9,910 bases of DNA from Clostridia bacterium (GTDB lineage: Bacteria; Bacillota; Clostridia; Christensenellales; UBA3700). The translations under genes and the position numbers were made by a program. The notes under the pieces are model-generated. The model did no database searches and was not told where the DNA came from. It saw nothing but the letters and a program-made list of their open reading frames with translations. The DNA is taken from assembly GCA_900772745.1 (NCBI GenBank), contig CAAGRV010000143.1:1-9910 (forward strand), in the 5' to 3' direction. The first letter of the stretch is position 1. Each line of letters opens with the position of its first letter. This document shows, one piece after another, positions 1 to 5,738 of the stretch.

Positions 1-354
1 AAGGTAAAAGGGTAAAAAGGTAAAAAAGTAAAAGGACAAAAGGCTTATGAAATACTTGGAAGCAAAAATCGTAAAAATCGCCAATGTCGAGCATTGTCGC
101 ATATATTTTGGTAGACTGATTTTACAAAGATGACACAACAAAAGCGAGTATTGGATATATATTTGTAGCAAAATTTATCGAACGAGTTTTCGCCATGGCG
201 TCGCAAAAAGATTGTACATTCGGAGTTGCAATTATAGAGAAAATAGCCTCCAAATCATATCCAATTTTGGAGAAAAACATATCGAAAACTCGATACATAT
301 CGCCCAAATGCAAAAATAGTTGTATTTGTCATCACACAAGAATATACATAGGTA
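1..354. other. Left-edge stretch without a convincing gene
   Basis: Bases 1-45 are a purine-rich array of degenerate 8-9 base units around GGTAAAA (about five copies, decaying to GGACAAAA). A 28-codon reading frame starts at 47 (MKYLEAKIVKI...) behind AAAAGG and stops at 133; it resembles nothing I recognise. Between 122 and 313 both strands have open frames, but neither has a good ribosome binding site or a recognisable motif: the minus frame needs a TTG start, and the plus frame is a hydrophilic upstream extension of the candidate gene at 355. I treat the stretch as intergenic or as unrecognised coding sequence cut by the window edge. Confidence 0.4.
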
Positions 355-587
355 TGCTAGTGGTAGAATATGTAGCAATCTTTTTGGCAAGCGTGGCAGT
401 AGTGACGCTTATATGTTGGGTGAGCGGAGTGAGGCGCAATCACATTTATCTCGTCATATCCAGTTGTATGATAGGTGGGCTGTTGTGCATAGTTGAGTGG
501 GCGGTCGGGCGTACAATAGAAAAGTCCACTATTATATGTAGTGGACTTTTGGGTTTGTTTGGCAATTTGTTGTGCAATATGCGCTAA
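355..587 (+). CDS. Possible BofA-like small membrane protein
   Basis: This is a 77-residue frame starting at ATG 355 with two hydrophobic segments (about residues 5-23 and 33-49) and a third near the C-terminus. The C-terminal stretch, TIICSGLLGLFGNLL, follows the pattern of BofA proteins (a small residue, then SGxLGxxG in a hydrophobic context near the end). BofA is an integral membrane inhibitor of the SpoIVFB protease that activates sigma-K in the mother cell. An upstream ATG at 195 is in frame but would add a 53-residue hydrophilic, cysteine-containing extension, so I prefer 355; only a weak AGG precedes it. Codon use looks coding-like. Against it, a perfect 12-bp terminator-like hairpin (520-550) lies inside the frame, and the end overlaps the convergent cvpA by 4 bases. 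The gene and its family are both tentative. Confidence 0.35.
520..550 (-). terminator. Perfect 12-bp hairpin, likely cvpA terminator
   Basis: The arms AAAAGTCCACTA (520-531) and TAGTGGACTTTT (539-550) are exact reverse complements with a 7-base loop. On the minus strand the stem ends in TTTT followed by CTATT, 34 bases past the cvpA stop codon, as expected for an intrinsic terminator. The A/T ends also allow it to work in the plus direction, where it would lie inside the candidate BofA-like frame. Confidence 0.7.
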
Positions 588-1195
588 GCTTTTGGAGTTT
601 GTTGTGGGAGCATACCGCTGATAGAATCCAAAAATTGTTTGATAGCAGGCACTTTTTCTCCCAGCCAAGCCAAGATTTTTTCGAGCAAGTTGTTGCTGAA
701 CAACCAAGCGCCCACTGGATCGGTGCTGGAATTCTCGACGATAGATTGGAAAAATCCGACATTTTGGAAAATACCGATAAGGTAAGCAATCACAATGGTC
801 ACCAAGAAAGCACTTGCAAGACCAAAGATACCGCCAAGGAATCTGTTGAGCTTGCCCAAAACGCCATCGCTAGGCACAATGCGATTGATGATTGCAAAGA
901 TAAGTTTGAGTATGAGATAAGCGAGTATCCAAGAGATAACGAACGATAGCACTGCTACCAGTTTTCCGCCAATCTCGCCCATATTCTTGATGAATTCTTG
1001 TTGCAACAAGAAGTTGCTCGCATAAGGCATCGCAAACATAGCGGCTACGATAGAGCCGATGGTCGAAAGGATAGAGAAAATTGATTTCAACAAGCCTTTA
1101 CAGCAACCCAAAATAAGCCCCAACAGCAAAATAACAATAGCGCCGATGGTAGCATATGATATAGGTAATTGTGGCAACCCCAATATAGAGAACAT
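584..1195 (-). CDS. cvpA: CvpA family membrane protein
   Basis: This is a 203-residue integral membrane protein with four predicted helices at about residues 14-34, 38-57, 75-104 and 118-142. Family hallmarks are visible: an N-terminal helix running into GLILGCCKGLLKS, a later GKLNRFLGGIFGLASAF segment just before the last helix, and a short polar C-terminal tail. CvpA proteins are named for colicin V production in E. coli; in Bacillota they are general envelope proteins whose biochemical activity is not settled, so I assign no reaction. Translation starts at ATG 1195 with a strong AGGAGGGG about 4 bases upstream and a perfect sigma-A promoter before it. The gene appears monocistronic. Its stop codon overlaps the stop of the opposing candidate gene by 4 bases, and a strong hairpin lies 34 bases further on. 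Confidence 0.85.
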   Translation of the reverse strand: MFSILGLPQLPISYATIGAIVILLLGLILGCCKGLLKSIFSILSTIGSIVAAMFAMPYASNFLLQQEFIKNMGEIGGKLVAVLSFVISWILAYLILKLIFAIINRIVPSDGVLGKLNRFLGGIFGLASAFLVTIVIAYLIGIFQNVGFFQSIVENSSTDPVGAWLFSNNLLEKILAWLGEKVPAIKQFLDSISGMLPQQTPKA

Positions 1196-1200
1196 AGCTC

Positions 1201-1255
1201 CCCCTCCTAATAGTTGTCTACTATTTATTATAAAATATGTTGGTCACTTTGTCAA
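1201..1255 (-). promoter_or_regulatory. Consensus sigma-A promoter and RBS of cvpA
   Basis: On the minus strand, TTGACA (1250-1255) is followed by exactly 17 bases and TATAAT (1227-1232), matching both consensus hexamers perfectly. The expected transcript starts near 1220. The Shine-Dalgarno AGGAGGGG (1201-1208) precedes the ATG at 1195. No operator-like symmetry is evident, suggesting strong, roughly constitutive expression. Confidence 0.85.
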
Positions 1256-1394
1256 TATCTAATTGGCTATTGAAATGTAAAAAATTACAAATGGTAATAT
1301 GACTATTGACTTGGTGGCAGTTAGGAGTTTTGACATAAGCTATCCAAATTACACAGTAGGGTATAAAAAATCTCTTTGCGGGCACAATCGGTGT

Positions 1395-1835
1395 ATGAAA
1401 AAAATGGTTTTTGTATGTATTGGAACTACTCGTGTAGTAGGCGACAGCGTAGGACCTAGGGTGGGCGATATGCTCAGGGCTAGGGGAGTGAAGGCGTATG
1501 TGTACGGCACAACGGCTCACCAAATTACCTCTCTCAACGTGGCAGAGTATGCCAATATGCTTGCTCGTCGGCACCCAAATGACCTAGTCATTGTGGTGGA
1601 TTCGACGTTGGGCAAACTCGAAGACGTGGGCAAAATCAAGCTGACCGACCAAGGCATTTTGCCAGGCGGTGCGTTCTCGTCCAAACGCAAGCGGATAGGC
1701 GACATTGGAGTGATGGCAATAGTGGGAGAGAGCGACTCTGACCGAATGTTGGAGCTCAAAACACGTGACGAAAAATTCGTCCAAGAGATGGCGGAAAAGG
1801 CGTTCAAAGTGCTCACGGGGACAGATTTTAACTAA
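1395..1835 (+). CDS. yyaC: YyaC-family (DUF1256) sporulation protein
   Basis: This is a 146-residue soluble protein of the YyaC/DUF1256 family, which is found in spore formers and is related in fold to the HybD-like hydrogenase-maturation peptidases. Visible family signatures are FVCIGT near the N-terminus (residues 6-11), GDSVGPRVG (16-24), VIVVDSTLG (65-73, aspartate 69 where the family usually has an acidic residue), LPGGAFSSK (89-97) and GDIGVMAIVG (102-111). Its role in B. subtilis is in sporulation but is poorly defined biochemically. I chose ATG 1395 because the conserved core begins at once after it. An in-frame ATG at 1299 would add 32 residues, comparable to the extended N-terminus of the Bacillus protein. 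Neither start has a good ribosome binding site. It lies upstream of ftsH, which has its own promoter. Confidence 0.8.
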   Translation: MKKMVFVCIGTTRVVGDSVGPRVGDMLRARGVKAYVYGTTAHQITSLNVAEYANMLARRHPNDLVIVVDSTLGKLEDVGKIKLTDQGILPGGAFSSKRKRIGDIGVMAIVGESDSDRMLELKTRDEKFVQEMAEKAFKVLTGTDFN

Positions 1836-1873
1836 TTTTTACACTCAAAACGGAGCTGGAGATTGCTATATAC

Positions 1874-1933
1874 TTGACTATTGAGTACAATTATATTATC
1901 ATATATTATTGAAAAATCCTAACTTCGTGGAGG
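1874..1933 (+). promoter_or_regulatory. ftsH promoter and ribosome binding site
   Basis: TTGACT (1874-1879), 17 bases, then TATCAT (1897-1902) fits a sigma-A promoter, with the start expected near 1909. GGAGG (1929-1933) sits 7 bases before the GTG at 1941 and decides that non-ATG start. The promoter is within the 105-base gap after yyaC, so ftsH need not depend on the sporulation gene's transcription. Confidence 0.6.
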
Positions 1934-1940
1934 AAAAAAC

Positions 1941-4055
1941 GTGACAAAAAAGACGTCAAACATTGTTAAATATATAGGACTAGCTTTATCCATAATACTT
2001 ATTATCGTATTGGTATGGATGCTACTCGGCACAGGCAACGGACCAAAAGAAATGGTATATCAAGGCGACAATTCTTTGGTGCAATACTTGAAAGAAGGCA
2101 AAGTTGACAGTATTTATATAGAGGGTGGATACAAAGCGTACGTTTTGCTCAAAGGCACAGCGACCACCAGAGATAAATTCTTGAAAAATCCAAGCAAAAT
2201 GGCATCATATTATGTCCAAATACCATCTAGAGTAGAGCTTGCAGATACAATCAAAAATTTGGAAAATCAGCCAGTTGTCAAGTACGACGATCCAAATTCG
2301 GGCTCGACTTTGACCACGCTTTTGTTCCCAATCGGCTCGCTACTTTTGATGGCAGTCGTGATTTTCATCATCTTCAAGCAAGCTGGCGGAGCCAACAAAC
2401 AAGCTATGAATTTTGGCAAAACCAATGCAAGACTTAATATGAACGTGGGCGTAAAATTCTCAGACGTTGCGGGCGCAGAAGAAGAAAAAACCGAGCTTGC
2501 AGAGATTGTAGAGTTTTTGAAAAATCCACAAAAGTTCACAGGACTTGGCGCACGTATTCCAAAGGGCGTGCTCCTTGTAGGTCCTCCTGGAACAGGTAAA
2601 ACGTTGTTCGCCAAAGCAGTAGCAGGCGAGAGCAACGTTCCATTCTTCTCAATTAGTGGTTCGGACTTTGTAGAAATGTTCGTAGGTACTGGTGCGGCTC
2701 GTGTAAGAGATTTGTTCGACCAAGCCAAGAAAAATATGCCTTGTATCATCTTCATCGACGAAATCGACGCCGTAGGTAGACACCGTGGCGCAGGACTTGG
2801 CGGCGGCAACGACGAAAGAGAGCAAACGCTCAACCAACTTCTTGTCCAAATGGACGGCTTTGAAAAGAATGATGGTATCATCATTATGGCGGCAACCAAC
2901 AGAGTGGACATCCTTGACCCAGCACTTATGCGTCCAGGCAGATTCGACAGACAAATTTATGTCAACACTCCTGACGTCAAGGGCAGAGAGGCAATATTCA
3001 AAGTACATTCTCGCAACAAACCACTTGCCAGCGAAATCTCATTCAAAGTGCTTGCTCGTATGACCAGCGGATTTAGCGGAGCTGATATAGAGAACTTGCT
3101 CAACGAAGCTGCAATTTTGGCAGCAAGAGCAGACCGCAAAGTTATTGTTATGGAAGATATTCTCGAGGCTATCAACAAAGTTATTGCAGGACCACAAAAA
3201 CGTAGCAGAATTATCACTGACAGTGACAAGCGTATCACCGCATATCACGAGTCAGGTCACGCAATCATTGCCAAAGTTTTGCCATTGTGCGACGAAGTGC
3301 AAGAAGTCAGCATCATTCCTCGTGGAATGGCGGCAGGCTACACACTCACTCGCCCAGAGAACGACGACAGCCATATCTCCAAGAAAAAACTTCTCAGTAT
3401 GATTACTATGATGTTGGGCGGAAGAGCAGCCGAAGAAATTGTTATTCAAGACATCTCGACAGGTGCGTCCAACGACATTCAAAGAGCAACGTCTATTGCT
3501 CGTAAGATGGTTACCGAATGGGGTATGTCGGACAAGGTCGGCACAATTTTCCTAGGCGGAGAACAAGAAGTGTTCCTTGGCAAAGATTTTGGCACTCAAC
3601 ACAGTTACAGTGAAAAAATCGGCGATATGATTGACAGCGAAATCAAGCGTATTATTGATGATTGCTATGCCGAGGCAATCCAAATCTTGAAAGACAACAA
3701 GTCTATCCTTGACAATATGGTCAAAGTGTTGTTCGACAAAGAAACTATCTACACCAGCGAAGTAGAAATGCTTTTCGAGGGCAAGCAAGCTGATGAAGTT
3801 ATTGCAAGCATCGACGCTCGTATGGAAAAGACCAATTCTTACAAGAATGACCAAAAGGAAGAAACTCCAAAGGTAGAGATTGTGGAAGAGAAAAAGCACA
3901 CACACCTATCTGAAAAGATTGCCCAAGCCAAGGAAGAAAAAGCTCAAGCCAAAGCCGAAAAAGCTAAGGCACAACAACCAGCCGAGCCACAACAAGAGCA
4001 ATCTAGCCCAGCCCAAGAGAGCGAAGACAAGTCAAACCAAGACAAGCAAGACTAA
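1941..4055 (+). CDS. ftsH: ATP-dependent zinc metalloprotease FtsH
   Basis: This is a 704-residue membrane-anchored AAA+ protease that forms hexamers and degrades misassembled membrane proteins and short-lived regulators. In order: a first transmembrane helix (about residues 10-30), an external domain (35-120), a second helix (about 126-146), then the cytoplasmic AAA module. The AAA module has Walker A GPPGTGKT (214-221), the substrate-gripping pore loop MFVG (246-249), Walker B FIDEID (271-276), and a second region of homology with AATNR (317-321) and the arginine-finger segment RPGRFDR (331-337). The protease domain carries the zinc site HESGH (436-440) with the likely third ligand Asp512 in STGASND. 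All catalytic residues are intact. It starts with GTG, supported by GGAGG 7 bases upstream. The C-terminus (about 635-704) is an unusually long hydrophilic tail rich in Lys, Glu, Ala and Gln, probably disordered or helical. A strong terminator follows. Confidence 0.98.
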   Translation: MTKKTSNIVKYIGLALSIILIIVLVWMLLGTGNGPKEMVYQGDNSLVQYLKEGKVDSIYIEGGYKAYVLLKGTATTRDKFLKNPSKMASYYVQIPSRVELADTIKNLENQPVVKYDDPNSGSTLTTLLFPIGSLLLMAVVIFIIFKQAGGANKQAMNFGKTNARLNMNVGVKFSDVAGAEEEKTELAEIVEFLKNPQKFTGLGARIPKGVLLVGPPGTGKTLFAKAVAGESNVPFFSISGSDFVEMFVGTGAARVRDLFDQAKKNMPCIIFIDEIDAVGRHRGAGLGGGNDEREQTLNQLLVQMDGFEKNDGIIIMAATNRVDILDPALMRPGRFDRQIYVNTPDVKGREAIFKVHSRNKPLASEISFKVLARMTSGFSGADIENLLNEAAILAARADRKVIVMEDILEAINKVIAGPQKRSRIITDSDKRITAYHESGHAIIAKVLPLCDEVQEVSIIPRGMAAGYTLTRPENDDSHISKKKLLSMITMMLGGRAAEEIVIQDISTGASNDIQRATSIARKMVTEWGMSDKVGTIFLGGEQEVFLGKDFGTQHSYSEKIGDMIDSEIKRIIDDCYAEAIQILKDNKSILDNMVKVLFDKETIYTSEVEMLFEGKQADEVIASIDARMEKTNSYKNDQKEETPKVEIVEEKKHTHLSEKIAQAKEEKAQAKAEKAKAQQPAEPQQEQSSPAQESEDKSNQDKQD

Positions 4056-4085
4056 TCTTCTATCTCAATACAACGCAAGTTAAAC

Positions 4086-4113
4086 AAAGCCACTTTTTTT
4101 AAAGTGGCTTTTT
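4086..4113 (+). terminator. Intrinsic terminator of ftsH
   Basis: The arms AAAGCCACTTT (4086-4096) and AAAGTGGCTTT (4101-4111) are perfectly complementary over 11 bp with a TTTT loop, and the right arm runs into further T residues. It lies 31 bases after the ftsH stop codon. Confidence 0.9.
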
Positions 4114-4361
4114 GCATTTATTCTATGGTGAAAACAATATAGGGTATTTTCATAAAACCAGTGAACGATATATATTCTTGCGAAAAGGCGTCAAAACCGC
4201 AATATAAAATAGATATATAGATTTTATATATTATAAAAATCTAAGGAATAATAATTATATTTATCAAGATTTTGGATTGCTATAACAGGGTATAATTTGC
4301 CCAAACCAACTGCAACAGCACTTTATTTATAGTGCAGTTTTAGCAATAGTTTGGCAAGAGG
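4114..4361. other. AT-rich intergenic spacer with nested inverted repeats
   Basis: I see no gene here. An AT-rich inverted repeat, TAGATTTT (4218-4225) with AAAATCTA (4236-4243), is present. Next to the repressor's stop codon is a nested structure: CCAAAC (4301-4306) with GTTTGG (4349-4354) enclosing AACTGCA (4308-4314) with TGCAGTT (4333-4339), and an alternative inner GCACT/AGTGC pairing. Because it directly follows the minus-strand gene it probably serves as that gene's terminator or 3' RNA structure. Confidence 0.5.
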
Positions 4362-4565
4362 TTATTCGATACCATCGAAAAGGTCATCATAACTAATATC
4401 CAACGCTTTTACTATGGCGACTATATTTGAAACTGTCGGTTCGACTTTGTCACATTCCCATTCGCTTATACGTTGTTGAGTAGTACCAATTTTGATGGCA
4501 AGTTGCTTTTGATTGAGACCACATTGCTCTCTTTCAGTTTTAAGATTTTTTCCAAATGTTGACAT
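4362..4565 (-). CDS. Xre/Cro-C1 type helix-turn-helix regulator
   Basis: This 67-residue protein consists almost entirely of one HTH_3 domain. LNQKQLAIKIGTTQQRISEWE (residues 17-37) is the DNA-binding helix-turn-helix, followed by the usual PTVSNIVAIVKALDIS helices and the DLFDG ending. Proteins like this act as dimers that repress a neighbouring or their own promoter. The gene is divergent from the membrane-protein gene at 4652, and the 86-base space between them holds operator-like symmetry and a direct repeat whose left copy covers this gene's start codon, so autoregulation is likely. No clear Shine-Dalgarno sequence precedes the ATG, so translation may be weak or the message near-leaderless. 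The protein has no ligand-binding or peptidase domain. The target is inferred. Confidence 0.88.
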   Translation of the reverse strand: MSTFGKNLKTEREQCGLNQKQLAIKIGTTQQRISEWECDKVEPTVSNIVAIVKALDISYDDLFDGIE

Positions 4566-4626
4566 ACGCTTATACTAACATATACCCTAAAAAAGTGTTG
4601 ACATACACTAAAAATAGTGTTATTAT
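4557..4626 (+). promoter_or_regulatory. Divergent promoter with operator-like repeats
   Basis: For the plus gene, TTGACA (4598-4603), 17 bases and TATTAT (4621-4626) form a near-consensus sigma-A promoter; AGGAG (4640-4644) is its ribosome binding site. Overlaid are AGTGT (4594-4598), ACACTA (4605-4610) and TAGTGT (4615-4620), alternating half-sites about one helical turn apart; ACACTA-AAAA-TAGTGT is a perfect 16-base inverted repeat lying inside the -35/-10 spacer. A direct repeat TGTTGACATAC-G/A-CT occurs at 4557-4570 (over the repressor start codon) and at 4596-4609 (over the -35). A repressor bound here would block the plus promoter. The minus promoter is not clear. Confidence 0.7.
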
Positions 4627-4651
4627 ATAATAAAAACAAAGGAGAACACAA

Positions 4652-5080
4652 ATGAGAGAAACAAAAAAATTGCAGATAATGCCACAAGACGAAGAGCGTA
4701 CTATCAACGCTTACGCATGCTTTGGGTGGATTGTTACCAGTTCGCAAGAAGTTAAGGTCAAGGATTCTCATATGGAATTCAGTAATGGAACGACTTATAG
4801 TGTTACCGAAACCGAAAACTACGTCAATCTTCTTTTGCAACGAGAGACTGATATGCCAAATTATCAGGCGCTAAATGCTTGCCAAAAAACATATGAGTCA
4901 GCGCAAATGAAATTGCAACCAAGAAAGAGTTTTAGTCTAATGTCATTTATTTTCACATGTGGACTCTATCTTATTTACTATATTATGTCAAACAAAAAGA
5001 TAGACGAATCAAATACTGCTGCATTTGGGGAAATGAACAAAGCTCTCGACAAGGCGAGACAAATACAATCAGCCAAATAA
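4652..5080 (+). CDS. Single-pass membrane protein of unknown family
   Basis: I do not recognise this 142-residue protein. It has a polar N-terminal part (1-90) with a CFGWIVTSSQEVKVKDSH segment that looks like a small folded domain, a single hydrophobic helix FSLMSFIFTCGLYLIYYIM (about 94-112) followed by Lys-Lys, and a charged, probably helical tail (116-142) ending in AK. There is no signal peptide; the lysines around the helix suggest a membrane anchor, but orientation is not resolved. The start at ATG 4652 is backed by AGGAG 7 bases upstream and a strong promoter. It is divergent from an Xre-type regulator and probably controlled by it through the shared intergenic repeats. A hairpin follows at 5155. 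A toxin or stress-response role is conceivable, but nothing in the sequence shows it. Confidence 0.75.
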   Translation: MRETKKLQIMPQDEERTINAYACFGWIVTSSQEVKVKDSHMEFSNGTTYSVTETENYVNLLLQRETDMPNYQALNACQKTYESAQMKLQPRKSFSLMSFIFTCGLYLIYYIMSNKKIDESNTAAFGEMNKALDKARQIQSAK

Positions 5081-5154
5081 TTTTGGTAATTCTTGGATAG
5101 CTTTTCAAAATCAAAGAGCTGTTCAGTAAAAGAAATAAGAGTAATTATATCAAC

Positions 5155-5181
5155 GAGCCGTTCGCAGTCAGCGAACGGCTC
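5155..5181 (+). terminator. GC-rich hairpin downstream of the membrane gene
   Basis: GAGCCGTTCGC (5155-5165) pairs perfectly over 11 bp with GCGAACGGCTC (5171-5181) around a 5-base loop. The following T run is poor (TCATTCT), so it may be a weak intrinsic terminator or a transcript-end stabiliser. A second, weaker stem, AAAGCA (5209-5214) with TGCTTT (5225-5230) then TT, lies just beyond. The rest of 5182-5333 shows nothing else I can name. Confidence 0.6.
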
Positions 5182-5333
5182 TCATTCTAAATATTTTGAC
5201 CACAGCCCAAAGCAAATATTTTTGTGCTTTTTGCATTTATCTATCATAATATGATATTTTTGCCAAGTTGTAGGTAGGCAAGGCAAAACACGACTGGCGA
5301 TTCAAAATTTACATTTGTCCAAAAGTAAAAATA

Positions 5334-5362
5334 TTGATTTTTTGCTATAAATATGGTATTAT
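5334..5362 (+). promoter_or_regulatory. Putative sigma-A promoter of the surface-locus leader
   Basis: TTGATT (5334-5339), 17 bases and TATTAT (5357-5362) match a sigma-A promoter, with the start expected near 5369. It would transcribe a roughly 95-base structured leader, the short ORF with the GCAA tract and, past the hairpin at 5598, possibly the lipoprotein gene. Confidence 0.5.
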
Positions 5363-5375
5363 AAATAAGACAAAA

Positions 5376-5425
5376 CATATCCATATATCGGATATGCGGA
5401 ACTATCAACCCCGCAATACCTGCGG
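5376..5425 (+). promoter_or_regulatory. Leader with competing hairpins
   Basis: A first hairpin pairs CATATCC (5376-5382) with GGATATG (5390-5396). CCGCA (5411-5415) can then pair either with TGCGG upstream (5395-5399) or with TGCGG downstream (5421-5425), so two mutually exclusive stems are possible. The stems are short (5-7 bp). I matched no known riboswitch class. It lies between the candidate promoter and the short ORF at 5465. Confidence 0.4.
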
Positions 5426-5464
5426 AAAAAATTGCATAAAACAGGCAAAAGGAGTTGACAAGGT

Positions 5465-5563
<99 letters not shown>

Positions 5564-5597
5564 GTCTGCCCTTTGGGGCGAATATATAGAACTCTAA

Positions 5598-5645
5598 CGC
5601 ATCGCTACATAGGTAATAGCCTATGGGGCGGTGCGATTTTGCTTT
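5598..5645 (+). terminator. Strong hairpin plus U-run before the lipoprotein gene
   Basis: CGCATCGC (5598-5605) pairs with GCGGTGCG (5628-5635) over 8 positions with one U-G wobble. After a short internal mismatch, CATAGG (5608-5613) pairs with CCTATG (5620-5625) around a 6-base loop. The stem is followed by ATTTTGCTTTT. This is a good intrinsic terminator or attenuator. It lies 34 bases after the short ORF's present stop and about 94 bases before the lipoprotein start codon, so transcription from 5334 would be expected to stop here unless the hairpin is disrupted. Confidence 0.75.
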
Positions 5646-5678
5646 TATAAGGAACAAAAAATACAACAAAACAAAGGT

Positions 5679-5731
5679 TTTAAGTCTAAGATTTTCAAAG
5701 GTTAGAATAAATCACTTAAAGTAGAAAGGAG
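5679..5731 (+). promoter_or_regulatory. Weak candidate promoter and RBS of the lipoprotein gene
   Basis: TAGAAT (5703-5708) is a good -10 candidate, but the matching -35 (TTTAAG, 5679-5684, 18-base spacing) is poor. If real, it makes the lipoprotein gene independent of the leader and terminator upstream. AAAGGAG (5725-5731), 7 bases before ATG 5739, is a strong ribosome binding site. Confidence 0.3.
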
Positions 5732-5738
5732 CAAAACT

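Noticed and set aside
572..949. A 125-codon plus-strand frame opposite cvpA
   Set aside because: Its product is hydrophilic and unremarkable, while the minus frame gives a clear CvpA protein with a perfect promoter and ribosome binding site.
2267..3248. Several open frames on both strands inside ftsH
   Set aside because: They lie wholly within the clearly coding FtsH frame, whose motifs are intact from end to end; they are shadow frames.
4301..4354. Nested inverted repeats as insertion-sequence ends or an attachment site
   Set aside because: No transposase or integrase is nearby and no target duplication is seen; a terminator for the adjacent repressor gene is simpler.
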